Translations under genes and position numbers: made by a program
Source: Candidatus Dechloromonas phosphorivorans
Lineage (GTDB): Bacteria; Pseudomonadota; Gammaproteobacteria; Burkholderiales; Rhodocyclaceae
Direction: 5' to 3'
Length of the DNA: 64,000 nt
Assembly: GCA_016714975.1 (NCBI GenBank)
Contig: JADKBR010000017.1
Coordinates: 434,001-498,000 of the forward strand
The notes under the pieces: generated by a model
What the model saw: the letters and a program-made list of their open reading frames with translations, nothing else
Told to the model about the DNA's origin: nothing
Database searches by the model: none
In this document: one piece after another, positions 15,971 to 24,645 of the stretch
Position numbering within the stretch: position 1 is the first letter of the stretch
Layout of the letters: each line of letters begins with the position of its first letter

Positions 15971-16954
15971 ATGTTCAAGGGAATCCTGATCACCAAGGAT
16001 GAAGCCGGTTACCACGCCGCCGTTCAACAGATCGACGATGCCGTGTTGCCCGCGGGCGACGTCACGGTCCGGGTCGAATGGAGTACGCTCAACTACAAGG
16101 ACGGCCTGGCGCTGACCGGCAAGTCGCCGGTCGTCAGGCGCTTTCCGATGGTGCCGGGCATCGATTTTGCCGGCACTGTCAGCGAGAGTTCGGATCCGGC
16201 CTGGAAGGTGGGCGACCGCGTGGTCTTGAACGGCTGGGGCGTCGGCGAAACGCATTGTGGCGGTCTGGCCGAGGTGGCGCGGGTCAGGGGCGAATGGTTG
16301 GTGCCGCTGCCCGCCGCCTTCACGACCCGCCAGGCGATGGCAATCGGCACCGCCGGCTACACCGCGATGCTCTGCGTGCTGGCTCTCGAAAAGCACGGAA
16401 TCAAGCCCGGGGACGGTGAGGTTCTGGTGACCGGAGCCAATGGTGGCGTCGGCAGCGTGGCGATCGCGCTCCTCTCCCGGCTCGGCTACACCGTCGTGGC
16501 GTCGACCGGGCGCCCCGCAGAAGCCGAACATTTGAAGGCGTTGGGCGCCGCCGAGGTCATCGACCGCAGCGAACTGTCGGCGCCGGGCAAGCCGATCGGC
16601 AAGGAACGCTGGGCTGGCGTGGTCGACACGGTGGGCAGCCAGACGCTGGCCAATGCCTGTGCGACCACCAAATATCGCGGCGCCGTGGCCGCTTGTGGCC
16701 TGGCCGGCGGCATGGATTTTCCGGCGACCGTCGCGCCGTTTATCCTGCGTGGCGTGACGCTTTATGGTATTGACAGCGTCATGGCGCCGCTGGCGGTGCG
16801 TCAGGAAGCCTGGGCGCGCCTCGCGCGGGATCTCGACATCGCCAAGCTCGACGCCATCACGAATGAAATCGGCCTGGCGGAAGCCATTGACGTGGGCGCC
16901 CGCTTGCTCGAAGGCAAGGTGCGCGGGCGGGTCGTCGTCGATATCAGGCGCTGA
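15971..16954 (+). CDS. acuI: Acrylyl-CoA reductase-type MDR oxidoreductase
   Basis: A 327-aa zinc-independent medium-chain reductase of the YhdH/AcuI group, expected to reduce acryloyl-CoA to propionyl-CoA with NADPH. Typical features are STLNYKDGLALTGKSPV at the N-terminus, PMVPGIDFAGTV, AIGTAGYTAMLCVLALE and the nucleotide-binding VTGANGGVGSVAIALLSRLG. AAAGGAG lies 8 nt before the ATG. It stands alone. An electrophile-detoxifying role is an alternative to a carbon-assimilation role. Confidence 0.88.
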   Translation: MFKGILITKDEAGYHAAVQQIDDAVLPAGDVTVRVEWSTLNYKDGLALTGKSPVVRRFPMVPGIDFAGTVSESSDPAWKVGDRVVLNGWGVGETHCGGLAEVARVRGEWLVPLPAAFTTRQAMAIGTAGYTAMLCVLALEKHGIKPGDGEVLVTGANGGVGSVAIALLSRLGYTVVASTGRPAEAEHLKALGAAEVIDRSELSAPGKPIGKERWAGVVDTVGSQTLANACATTKYRGAVAACGLAGGMDFPATVAPFILRGVTLYGIDSVMAPLAVRQEAWARLARDLDIAKLDAITNEIGLAEAIDVGARLLEGKVRGRVVVDIRR

Positions 16955-17026
16955 GCGGCGAGGCGATAAGACAGCGACCGGAATCTGGCCGCTTTACGGC
17001 GTCGACCCTAGGGCCAGCCGTTGCTT

Positions 17027-17296
17027 CTATGGTCGCAACAGGCCGATTTCCCTCGCCGTTTCGGCGCCGATGACGGTGTCTGCAAGGCTGGCGGGGATTT
17101 CTGCGTGCTGCTCGTCGATGGGCGTGCGGCCGCCCATGATTTCCGCCTTGTCTTGCGGCAAGTGAGGGCTGAGTGCCGAGTCGGCGTAGCCTGCCGGATA
17201 GATCAGCTGTAGCGCGCCGAAGGGGATGACTGACGGAATTGACCTGCCTCTCGGGCCGACAAGGTCTCGTTGCAGGGCGATCGGCTCTGGCCACAT
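17027..17296 (-). CDS. Hypothetical 89-aa protein
   Basis: The frame starts at ATG 17296 (MWPEPIALQRDLVGPRGRSI...) and has codon use like its neighbours with G/C-rich third positions. No signal peptide, membrane segment or known motif is seen, and no Shine-Dalgarno is clear. It may be a real small gene or a remnant of a longer one. It is convergent with acuI. Confidence 0.35.
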   Translation of the reverse strand: MWPEPIALQRDLVGPRGRSIPSVIPFGALQLIYPAGYADSALSPHLPQDKAEIMGGRTPIDEQHAEIPASLADTVIGAETAREIGLLRP

Positions 17297-17433
17297 AATT
17301 GACGCACGAAATTCAATGTATCTACGGACTCCTGTGTCGAATAAAGCGCTGCCAGGCCTCAGCACCCCATGCTAGTCCGCGTCCGTCCACACGTACTTCC
17401 GGGGGGCAGGAGTGAAACGCATGCAGCTCGTGT

Positions 17434-19662
17434 TTGCCCGTCGATGGTGCTGGAGGCCATGTCGCCCCCCGTCCGCCGTGGTGGCCGAGTCCCGATGGCG
17501 GGTCGCGCTTGAATTCCGTGGCGGCCGAGACCGCACGGAATTCGTGGTACGAACCGTTGCCGGCTTCCGCCATTTCCGCGGCGGCGGGCTTGCAGCGGCG
17601 GGTTCGTCGCGCGCGCCACCAAGGCAGGCGGTTCAACATTTCGCTGCTGCTTTCCCTGCTGTTCCACGCCCTGCTGTTGAGCCTGATTTTCGGCGGACAG
17701 GAATTCGGGATTCCGGGCTTCGCCTTGCCCTGGCAGGAGCGCCGTGTTGAGGTGCCCGATCTGCGTGTCGAACTCGCGCCTGCGCCAGTGGCAGACCCGA
17801 AGCCAGTCATCCAGTCAGCACCCGTGTCATTGCCGCCGGCATTGACCGGGCAAACCGCTGCCAGTGCGCCGGCGGTCGTGACATTCAGGTCTGCCAAGGG
17901 GCCGCAGGTGCGGCCAGACACGGCAAGTGTGCCGCGAAGAACGCCCAAGGTGAAGCGGGGTCCGAAGCCAAAGGCAACGCCCGGCAAAGCGCCGGCAAGC
18001 GCGAAGGCTGGTCCAAAGGCAAAGGCACAGACCAGCACAGCCAAGGCGAGCACCCCCCCGAACACGTCCAAGGCGTCGGCAAATCCAAAGCCAAAGGCCG
18101 CGCCGGGCGCAGCATCGGCGAGCATGTCCCGGAGCCCGCCCAAGGCGAAGGCTGGTCCAACACCAAAGGCAGCGACTGGCACGACCCCGCTTGACGCGCT
18201 TGCTGATGGGGCAGCCAGGCCTAGATCATTTCCCGACGTGATCGCCCTGGAGGAGTCCAGCACGGCCGAGTTCGTCGTTCCCCCAGCACCGTTGAAGCCT
18301 GTGCCTGACGTCTCGACAGTTCCAGAAGATGCCGGCCGGGCCGAGCAACCCCGAGTCGAGCAGGCGGCGCGGGAAGAGCTGCTCGAGGACGCCGCGCGAG
18401 TGAAGTCCGTGCATCAGGAGCACGCACGACAGGAAACAGTGCTTCGGGAGGCAGCGCGTCAGGAGGCGGCAAGGGCGGAGTCTGCACGACTGGAGGCCGA
18501 ACGCCAGGAGCACGAACGACAATCCAAAGCCCGGCAGGAGGTCGCCCGACAGGAGGCTTCACGGCAGGAAGCGGCCCGGCAGGAAGCGGCCCGGCAGGAG
18601 GTGGCCCGGCAGGAATCAGCCCGGCAGGAATCAGCCCGGCAGGAGGCAGCCCGGCAGGAATCGGCCCGGCAGGAGGCAGCCCGGCAGGAATCAGCCCGGC
18701 AGGAGGCGGCACGGCAGGAGGCGGCACGGCAGGAGGCGGCACGGCAGGAGGCAGCCCGGCAGGAGGCAGCCCGGCAGGAATCAGCCCGGCAGGAATCAGC
18801 CCGGCAGGAATCAGCCCGGCAGGAATCAGCCCGGCAGGAATCAGCCCGGCAGGAATCAGCCCGGCAGGAGGCAGCCCGGCAGGAGGCAGCCCGGCAGGAG
18901 GCAGCCCGGCAGGAGGCGGCACGGCAGGAGGCAGCCCGGCAGGAGGCGGCACGGCAGGAGGCGGCACGGCAGGAGGCGGCACGGCAGGAGGCGGCACGGC
19001 AGGAGGCGGCACGGCAGGAGGCGGCACGGCAGGAGGCGGCACGGCAGGAGGCGGCACGGCAGGAGGCGGCACGGCAGGAGGCGGCACGCGCCGAGTCCGC
19101 ACGAATGAAGGCCGAGCGTGGGGAGGGCGTACGACAAGCAGCAACTCAACACGAGTCTGCGAGGCGCGAAGGGGCACAGCTTGAGGCCGCGCGGGATCAG
19201 GACGCAAGGCGGGACGCTGCGCGTCGGGCGATGGGCCGACAGCTGGACGAGGAAGCCGCACGCCGTGAAGCGACTCAGGCGGCAGCGAGACTGTCACCGT
19301 CGTCGAGCACCTTGCGTCGGGCCAGGCTCTTTGGGCGCACCGACCCGAACGCCGAACTCATTCGCTACGCAGAAGCCTGGAGCCGGCGAATCCAGTTCAA
19401 CATGACGTTCGACATGGTGCGCGAGGCGGCGAAGCAGCCCCATAGCGATCCCGTAGTGACCGTGGCCATTCGAAGTGACGGCTCGATCGAGTCCGTGACT
19501 TTTGTCCGCTCCAGCGGGGTGGCCGCCATTGATGACGCAATACGACGGATCATTCACGGCCAGACCCCGAATCTGCCGTTCCAACCGGCACTGGCCCGTG
19601 ATTTCGACGTGATCGAGATCCGCCGGACTTGGTACTTCGACACGGCTGTCCGGTTGTATTGA
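17434..19662 (+). CDS. TonB-like envelope-spanning protein with a long ARQEA repeat
   Basis: Up to 742 aa. A cytosolic N-terminus precedes one membrane segment (NISLLLSLLFHALLLSLIF, about residues 68-86), a Pro/Lys/Ala-rich spacer, about 37 tandem ARQEA/ARQES pentapeptides (about residues 365-552) predicted as one long charged helix, and a C-terminal TonB-type domain (VTVAIRSDGSIESVTFVRSSGVAAIDDAIRRI, written here in parts: VAIRSDGSIESV, SSGVAAIDDAIRR). Such proteins bridge inner membrane and outer-membrane partners. The start is unsure: TTG 17434 is the longest, GTG 17518 an alternative. An ATG at 17421 with a good AGGAG site is in another frame, so a 5' frameshift is possible. No exbB/exbD is adjacent. 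Confidence 0.8.
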   Translation: MPVDGAGGHVAPRPPWWPSPDGGSRLNSVAAETARNSWYEPLPASAISAAAGLQRRVRRARHQGRRFNISLLLSLLFHALLLSLIFGGQEFGIPGFALPWQERRVEVPDLRVELAPAPVADPKPVIQSAPVSLPPALTGQTAASAPAVVTFRSAKGPQVRPDTASVPRRTPKVKRGPKPKATPGKAPASAKAGPKAKAQTSTAKASTPPNTSKASANPKPKAAPGAASASMSRSPPKAKAGPTPKAATGTTPLDALADGAARPRSFPDVIALEESSTAEFVVPPAPLKPVPDVSTVPEDAGRAEQPRVEQAAREELLEDAARVKSVHQEHARQETVLREAARQEAARAESARLEAERQEHERQSKARQEVARQEASRQEAARQEAARQEVARQESARQESARQEAARQESARQEAARQESARQEAARQEAARQEAARQEAARQEAARQESARQESARQESARQESARQESARQESARQEAARQEAARQEAARQEAARQEAARQEAARQEAARQEAARQEAARQEAARQEAARQEAARQEAARQEAARQEAARAESARMKAERGEGVRQAATQHESARREGAQLEAARDQDARRDAARRAMGRQLDEEAARREATQAAARLSPSSSTLRRARLFGRTDPNAELIRYAEAWSRRIQFNMTFDMVREAAKQPHSDPVVTVAIRSDGSIESVTFVRSSGVAAIDDAIRRIIHGQTPNLPFQPALARDFDVIEIRRTWYFDTAVRLY
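18526..19090 (+). repeat. 15-bp coding tandem repeat (about 37 units)
   Basis: Nearly perfect tandem units of the form GCVGCMCGGCAGGAR encode ARQEA, ARQES or, rarely, ARQEV. Blocks of identical variants occur: a run of GAATCAGCCCGGCAG-type units near 18775-18860 and a run of GAGGCGGCACGGCAG-type units near 18955-19085. This suggests recent unit-by-unit amplification. It behaves as a coding minisatellite, and its length is prone to assembly error. Confidence 0.95.
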
Positions 19663-19852
19663 CGCGCGTTGCCCGGGCGATGGACCGTCGTGCCGACTAT
19701 TGATTGATCTGAGCCGCCGGCATCGCAGGGACTGTTAGCGCGTCGTTCGAAGCGCGCCAAATTGAGGCGTTGCCATGAAGGTTTTGGCAGACGGTGCCGC
19801 AAAAAGCCAGTTGCCATGAAATGCGGACGCCAATACAAATTCCAGCCGGGAA

Positions 19853-19876
19853 TGAAAAACCCGGCCAAGGCCGGGT
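19853..19876 (-). terminator. Intrinsic terminator after fumarase
   Basis: On the minus strand an 8-bp stem ACCCGGCC/GGCCGGGT with a 2-nt loop is followed by five T. It lies about 28 nt past the fumarase stop. T residues also follow on the plus side (19881-19885), so it may act in both directions and also end the TonB-like transcript. Confidence 0.85.
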
Positions 19877-19903
19877 CGGGTTTTTGCTCAAGCTATCGTC
19901 GAA

Positions 19904-21436
19904 TCAGGCACTGACCGGAATCTTGCCGATCTTGATCTGCCATTCCCGCGGGCCCGTGTTGTGAACGCTGACGCCGGAGGAGTCGACCGCAACTGTCACC
20001 GGCATGTTCTCGACATCGAACTCGTAGATGGCTTCCATGCCCAGATCGGCGAAGCCGATGACCTTGGCCGACTTGATCGCCTTGGCGACCAGGTAGGCGG
20101 CACCACCGACGGCCATCAGGTAGGCCGACTTGTTGTCCTTGATCGCCTCGATGGCGACCGGGCCGCGTTCGGACTTGCCGATCATCGAGATCAGGCCGGT
20201 CTGTTCCAGCATCATGCGCGTGAACTTGTCCATGCGGGTGCCGGTGGTCGGGCCAGCCGGTCCAACGACTTCGTCACGCACCGGATCGACCGGGCCGACG
20301 TAGTAAATGACGCGGTTGGTGAAGTCGACCGGCAGCTTCTCGCCCTTGGCCAGCATGTCGGCAATGCGCTTGTGCGCGGCGTCGCGGCCGGTCAGCATCT
20401 TGCCGTTGAGGAGCAGCTTCTGGCCCGGCTTCCAGGCGGCGACTTCTTCCTTGGTCAGCGTGTTGAGGTCGACGCGGGTCGCGGCCTTGAGGTCCGGCGT
20501 CCAGGTGACGGCCGGCCAGTCTTCCAGCTTCGGTACTTCCAGCTTGGCCGGGCCGGAGCCGTCGAGGTGGAAATGGCAGTGGCGGGTCGCGGCGCAGTTC
20601 GGGACCAGCGCGACCGGCAGGTTGGCAGCGTGGCACGGGTAATCCAGCACCTTGACATCAAGCACGGTGGTCAGGCCGCCAAGGCCCTGAGCACCGACGC
20701 CGAGTGCGTTGATCTTTTCCATCAGTTCGAGGCGCAGTTCTTCCGGACGGGTCAGCTTGGCGCCGGTAGCCGCCTTGGCCTTCAGTTCATGGATGTCGAC
20801 CGGCGCCATGATCGATTCCTTGGCCAGCAGCATGGCCTTTTCCGGCGTGCCGCCGATGCCGATGCCGATGATGCCGGGCGGGCACCAGCCGGCGCCCATT
20901 TCCGGGATCTTGTGCAGCACCCAGTCGACGAGGTCGTCGGACGGGTTGAGCATGGCGAACTTGGCCTTGGCTTCCGAGCCGCCGCCCTTGGCCGCGCAGA
21001 TGACCTCGACGTGATGGCCGGGAACGATCTCGAAATGGACGACGGCCGGGGTGTTGTCCTTGGTGTTCTTGCGGGCGCCGGCCGGGTCGGCCAGCACCGA
21101 GGCGCGCAGCGGATTGTCCGGGTTGGCGTAGGCGCGGCGGACGCCTTCATCGATCATCTGCTGGATGCTCATGGTCGCATCCGGCCAGGTGACCTGCATG
21201 CCGACCTTGATGAAAACCATGCCGATACCGGTGTCCTGGCAGATCGGGCGATGGCCTTCGGCGGCCATGCGCGAATTGGTCAGGATCTGGGCGATGGCGT
21301 CCTTGGCGGCGGGAGATTCCTCGCGCTCATAGGCTTCGCCCAGCGCCTTGATGTAATCCAGCGGGTGGTAGTAGCTGATGTACTGGAAGGCATCGGCGAC
21401 GGACTGGATCAGGTCTTCCTGTTTGATGGCGGTCAT
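19904..21436 (-). CDS. fum: Class I (iron-sulfur) fumarate hydratase
   Basis: A 510-aa enzyme interconverting fumarate and malate in the TCA cycle. Conserved Cys ligands for a [4Fe-4S] cluster are seen in GHRPICQDTGIGMVF, MGAGWCPPGIIGIGIGGTPE and VPNCAATRHCHFHLDGSGP. The C-terminal beta domain shows VGPAGPTTGTRMDKFT and YLMAVGGAAYLVAKAIK. GGAG lies 7 nt before the ATG at 21436. It is oxygen-sensitive in known members. It lies directly downstream of the YqhA gene on the same strand. Confidence 0.95.
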   Translation of the reverse strand: MTAIKQEDLIQSVADAFQYISYYHPLDYIKALGEAYEREESPAAKDAIAQILTNSRMAAEGHRPICQDTGIGMVFIKVGMQVTWPDATMSIQQMIDEGVRRAYANPDNPLRASVLADPAGARKNTKDNTPAVVHFEIVPGHHVEVICAAKGGGSEAKAKFAMLNPSDDLVDWVLHKIPEMGAGWCPPGIIGIGIGGTPEKAMLLAKESIMAPVDIHELKAKAATGAKLTRPEELRLELMEKINALGVGAQGLGGLTTVLDVKVLDYPCHAANLPVALVPNCAATRHCHFHLDGSGPAKLEVPKLEDWPAVTWTPDLKAATRVDLNTLTKEEVAAWKPGQKLLLNGKMLTGRDAAHKRIADMLAKGEKLPVDFTNRVIYYVGPVDPVRDEVVGPAGPTTGTRMDKFTRMMLEQTGLISMIGKSERGPVAIEAIKDNKSAYLMAVGGAAYLVAKAIKSAKVIGFADLGMEAIYEFDVENMPVTVAVDSSGVSVHNTGPREWQIKIGKIPVSA

Positions 21437-21449
21437 GCGCAACTCCGGG

Positions 21450-21986
21450 TCAGTGGTTTTTTTGGTGTTGAAGGGCGAGGGTCTGGGTCATGGTCTTGTC
21501 GACAATCGCCATGGCCAGGGCGGAAATCAGGAACACGACATGAATGATGACCTGCCACTTGATCGTGTGCTCGGACAGGTTCTCGGCATTGATGAAGGTC
21601 TTCAGCAGGTGGATCGACGAGATGCCGATGATCGCCGTCGACAGCTTGATCTTGAGCACGCCGGCATTGACGTGCGACAGCCATTCCGGCTGGTCGGGGT
21701 GGTCTTGGAGATCGAGGCGCGAAACAAAGGTTTCGTAGCCGCCGACGATGACCATGAGCAGCAGGTTGGCGATCATGACGACGTCGATCAGGCCGAGCAC
21801 GGCGAGCATGATGTCGGTTTCGCTGATCTTGGAGGTGCTCAGGGCGTTGTGGGCAAGGTGGGAGAGTTCCACCATGAACAGCCAGCAATAGACGATCTGG
21901 GCGAGGATCAGTCCAAGATAGAGCGGCGCCTGGATCCAGCGGCTGGCAAAGATGAACGTTTCGAGGAATTTGACTAGCGAACTCAT
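21450..21986 (-). CDS. YqhA/UPF0114 family membrane protein
   Basis: A 178-aa inner-membrane protein with about four hydrophobic segments (FIFASRWIQAPLYLGLILAQ, TDIMLAVLGLIDVVMIANLL, a middle helix in STAIIGISSIHLL and WQVIIHVVFLISALAMAI). The segments YETFVSRLD and LKIKLSTAIIGISSIHLLK are characteristic of UPF0114. Function unknown. The ATG at 21986 removes a 17-residue extension. Its stop is 14 nt upstream of the fumarase start, suggesting co-transcription. Confidence 0.88.
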   Translation of the reverse strand: MSSLVKFLETFIFASRWIQAPLYLGLILAQIVYCWLFMVELSHLAHNALSTSKISETDIMLAVLGLIDVVMIANLLLMVIVGGYETFVSRLDLQDHPDQPEWLSHVNAGVLKIKLSTAIIGISSIHLLKTFINAENLSEHTIKWQVIIHVVFLISALAMAIVDKTMTQTLALQHQKNH

Positions 21987-22249
21987 GGCTTGGGCGGCGG
22001 TTTGAAAGACTTGAATTTTACCATGGCGGGCTGGCATGGCGCGGCGCCCGCTTCGGGAGGCGGTGATTTGCTGCGGCGCAGCGTGATTTCGTAAGGGCTT
22101 TGTAAGATTATCTGCGTCTAATCCTGCGCAGCACTGGCGAGAGGAGTGGGTTGTTTTCCAGTTTGCGTGGCTTTAGTTGTCCCGGGTGACAGCCCGAGGC
22201 CGGTTCGATTGTTCCAACATGGATGCGAAGTACCTCAGAGGAGAAGAAT

Positions 22250-24211
22250 ATGTCTAGTGAATCCGTGAAACTGATTTATCCGTCTGACGAATCCGTCAGA
22301 AACGCGACGATTTCCGGGATGGACGCCTACAAGGCGCTGTGTGCCGAAGCCGAGGCCGACTATGAAGGTTTCTGGGCCAGGCACGCACGGGAAATGATCA
22401 GCTGGAAGGAGCCGTTTACCCAAGTCCTCGATGAGTCCAACGCTCCGTTCTTCAAATGGTTTGCCGACGGCAAGCTCAATGTGTCCTATAACTGTCTCGA
22501 TCGCAACGTCGAGGGCGGTCTGGGCGACAAGGTCGCCATCGTTTTCGAAGCCGACAACGGCGACGTCACCAAGATTACCTACAAGGATCTGCTGGCCAAG
22601 GTGTGTAAGATGGCCAACCTGCTCAAGTCCAAGGGTGTCAAGATGGGCGACCGTGTCGTCATCTACATGCCGATGACCATCGAAGGTGTTGTTGCCATGC
22701 AGGCTTGCGCCCGCATCGGCGCCATCCACTCGGTCGTCTTCGGCGGCTTTTCCGCCCAGTCGCTGCGTGATCGCATGAACGATGCCGGCGCCGTCATGCT
22801 GCTTACTTCCGATGGTCAGTTCCGCGGCGGCAAGACTATCTCCCTGAAATCGATCGCCGATGAGGCGTTTGATCTGGGTGGCTGCGAATGCGTCAAGAAT
22901 GTCATCGTCTTCAAGCGTACAGGCGGTGAGTGCAACATGGTTGCGGGTCGCGACGAGTGGCTGCACGACCTGCTGCCCGATCAGCCGGATACCTGCGAGC
23001 CGGAATGGGTCGGTGCCGAGCACCCGCTGTTCCTGCTCTATACCTCCGGCTCCACCGGCAAGCCCAAGGGTGTCCAGCACTCCACCGGCGGCTACCTGCT
23101 GCACGCCATCATGACCATGAAGTGGACCTTCGACATCAAGCCGCAGGATACCTTCTGGTGCACCGCCGACATCGGCTGGGTGACGGGTCATACCTACATC
23201 GCCTACGGCCCGCTGGCCTGTGGCGCTACCGAAATCGTCTTCGAGGGCGTGCCGACCTACCCGGATGCCGGCCGTTTCTGGAAGGTTATCCAGGACCGCA
23301 AGGTCAATATCTTCTACACCGCGCCGACGGCGATCCGCTCGCTGATCAAGGCTTGCGACTCCAATGCCGCAGTGCATCCCAAGAGCTATGACCTGTCTTC
23401 GCTGCGCATCCTCGGTACCGTCGGCGAGCCGATCAACCCGGCTGCCTGGCAGTGGTATTACGACAACGTCGGCGGCGGTCGCTGCCCGATCGTCGATACC
23501 TTCTGGCAGACCGAGACCGGCGGTCACATGATCACCCCGCTGCCGGGCGCCACCCCGCTGGTGCCCGGTTCCTGCACGCTGCCGTTCCCCGGTATCATGG
23601 CTGCCGTGGTCGATGAAACCGGTGCCGACGTGCCGTTGGGTCAGGGCGGCATCCTCGTCGTCAAGCGTCCGTGGCCGGCAATGATCCGCACCATCTGGGG
23701 CGACCCGGACCGCTATCAGAAGAGCTACTACCCGGCTGATTTCCAGGGCAAGTACTACCTGGCTGGCGACGGGGCCATCCGCGATGTCAATACCGGTTAC
23801 TTCACCATCACCGGCCGTATCGACGATGTGCTGAATATTTCCGGGCACCGCATGGGAACCATGGAAATCGAATCGGCGCTGGTCGCCAACCCGATTGTTG
23901 CCGAGGCGGCCGTGGTCGGCCGCCCCGACGACCTGACCGGTGAAGCCATTGTCGCCTTCGTGGTGCTAAAGGGTCAGCGCCCGACCGGCGAAGATGCCAA
24001 GCGGATCGTCAAGGAGTTGCAGAACTGGGTGGGCAAGGAGATCGGTCCGATCGCCAAGCCGAAGGACATCCGTTTCGGCGACAACCTGCCGAAGACCCGT
24101 TCGGGCAAGATCATGCGGCGTCTGCTGCGTGGCCTGGCCAGGGGCGAGACCGCAGCGCAAGACACCTCCACGCTGGAAAACCCGGCGATCCTGGAGCAGT
24201 TGAAGGGTTAA
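22250..24211 (+). CDS. acsA: Acetyl-CoA synthetase (AMP-forming)
   Basis: A 653-aa enzyme activating acetate to acetyl-CoA with ATP. Motifs include YTSGSTGKPKGVQHSTGGY (P-loop-like), WCTADIGWVTGHTYI, FWQTETGGHMITPLPG, the hinge GDGAIRDVNTGYFTITGRID and PKTRSGKIMRRLLRGLA, whose Lys (near residue 620) is the usual acetylation switch site. GAGGAG lies 7 nt before the ATG at 22250; the longer frame from 22223 is rejected. It opens the acetate region; the kinase and transporter genes follow on the same strand. Confidence 0.96.
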   Translation: MSSESVKLIYPSDESVRNATISGMDAYKALCAEAEADYEGFWARHAREMISWKEPFTQVLDESNAPFFKWFADGKLNVSYNCLDRNVEGGLGDKVAIVFEADNGDVTKITYKDLLAKVCKMANLLKSKGVKMGDRVVIYMPMTIEGVVAMQACARIGAIHSVVFGGFSAQSLRDRMNDAGAVMLLTSDGQFRGGKTISLKSIADEAFDLGGCECVKNVIVFKRTGGECNMVAGRDEWLHDLLPDQPDTCEPEWVGAEHPLFLLYTSGSTGKPKGVQHSTGGYLLHAIMTMKWTFDIKPQDTFWCTADIGWVTGHTYIAYGPLACGATEIVFEGVPTYPDAGRFWKVIQDRKVNIFYTAPTAIRSLIKACDSNAAVHPKSYDLSSLRILGTVGEPINPAAWQWYYDNVGGGRCPIVDTFWQTETGGHMITPLPGATPLVPGSCTLPFPGIMAAVVDETGADVPLGQGGILVVKRPWPAMIRTIWGDPDRYQKSYYPADFQGKYYLAGDGAIRDVNTGYFTITGRIDDVLNISGHRMGTMEIESALVANPIVAEAAVVGRPDDLTGEAIVAFVVLKGQRPTGEDAKRIVKELQNWVGKEIGPIAKPKDIRFGDNLPKTRSGKIMRRLLRGLARGETAAQDTSTLENPAILEQLKG

Positions 24212-24345
24212 GGGCTGTCCGGGTTTTGGCGATCCCAAAGCCCAGAGATACCGGAACAGCACAAAAAAGGCTGATTTCGGATCGTTTCAGGAAGGCGGCG
24301 GGCTTGCCAGGCCGCCGTCCAACGAACAATGGCAAGGAGGAGACA

Positions 24346-24447
24346 ATGGTCGCCTGTCAGGTGACCTCCGGTCTGGTCGTTTCGGACTGCATGCCATCCA
24401 CGGCCGGCGCGCTTGGCGTGCCGGCCGTTTTCTTTCTGGAGCGGTAG
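24346..24447 (+). CDS. Candidate 33-aa leader peptide with strong ribosome site
   Basis: A perfect AAGGAGGAG lies about 4 nt before ATG 24346; the frame encodes MVACQVTSGLVVSDCMPSTA... and ends at TAG 24445-24447, 3 nt before the next gene. An intrinsic terminator hairpin lies inside the frame, so ribosome passage could prevent its folding. No homolog is recalled. The alternative is that only the terminator matters and the frame is chance. Confidence 0.4.
   Translation: MVACQVTSGLVVSDCMPSTAGALGVPAVFFLER
24400..24434 (+). terminator. Intrinsic terminator or attenuator between acsA and the kinase operon
   Basis: A 9-bp stem ACGGCCGGC/GCCGGCCGT with an 11-nt loop is followed by TTTTCTTTC. It lies about 190 nt after the acsA stop and about 17 nt before the next gene, so it could end acsA transcripts or limit readthrough into the kinase operon. 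Confidence 0.75.
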
Positions 24448-24450
24448 CGC

Positions 24451-24645
24451 ATGAAGCGTCTGAATCCGTTGCGGCAGCGCCTGGCGGCGCTCGGCCTCCT
24501 GGCTATCCCGATGCTGACGTTTCCCCTGCTGGGGTTGCCGACAGGCGACTGGAACGGAATTCCCGCCAGCTTTCTCTATCTGTTCGGGGTCTGGGCGGGG
24601 ATCATCTTGCTGGCGGCCGGTGCTGCAGAGCGCCGAGGCGAGTAG
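24451..24645 (+). CDS. Small two-helix membrane protein before the symporter-kinase
   Basis: A 64-aa protein with two hydrophobic segments (RLAALGLLAIPMLTFPLLGL and PASFLYLFGVWAGIILLAAG) and a charged tail. Its stop abuts the GTG start of the symporter-kinase, so the two are almost surely co-translated. Small hydrophobic partners often accompany solute-symporter-type proteins; that role is inferred. GGAG lies 9 nt before the ATG. Confidence 0.7.
   Translation: MKRLNPLRQRLAALGLLAIPMLTFPLLGLPTGDWNGIPASFLYLFGVWAGIILLAAGAAERRGE

Noticed and set aside
18526..19090. Tandem repeat considered as a CRISPR array
   Set aside because: Units are 15 bp with no spacers and stay in frame with the coding sequence.
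18221..19297. Minus-strand frame of PPAVPPPAG repeats
   Set aside because: Produced by the complement of the ARQEA 15-bp repeat; no start context.
19961..21547. 528-codon plus-strand frame opposite fumarase
   Set aside because: Antisense shadow of the class I fumarase; composition rich in Asp/Arg/Val with no domain.
22235..23848. 537-codon minus-strand frame opposite acsA
   Set aside because: Shadow of acetyl-CoA synthetase; no ribosome site or motif.
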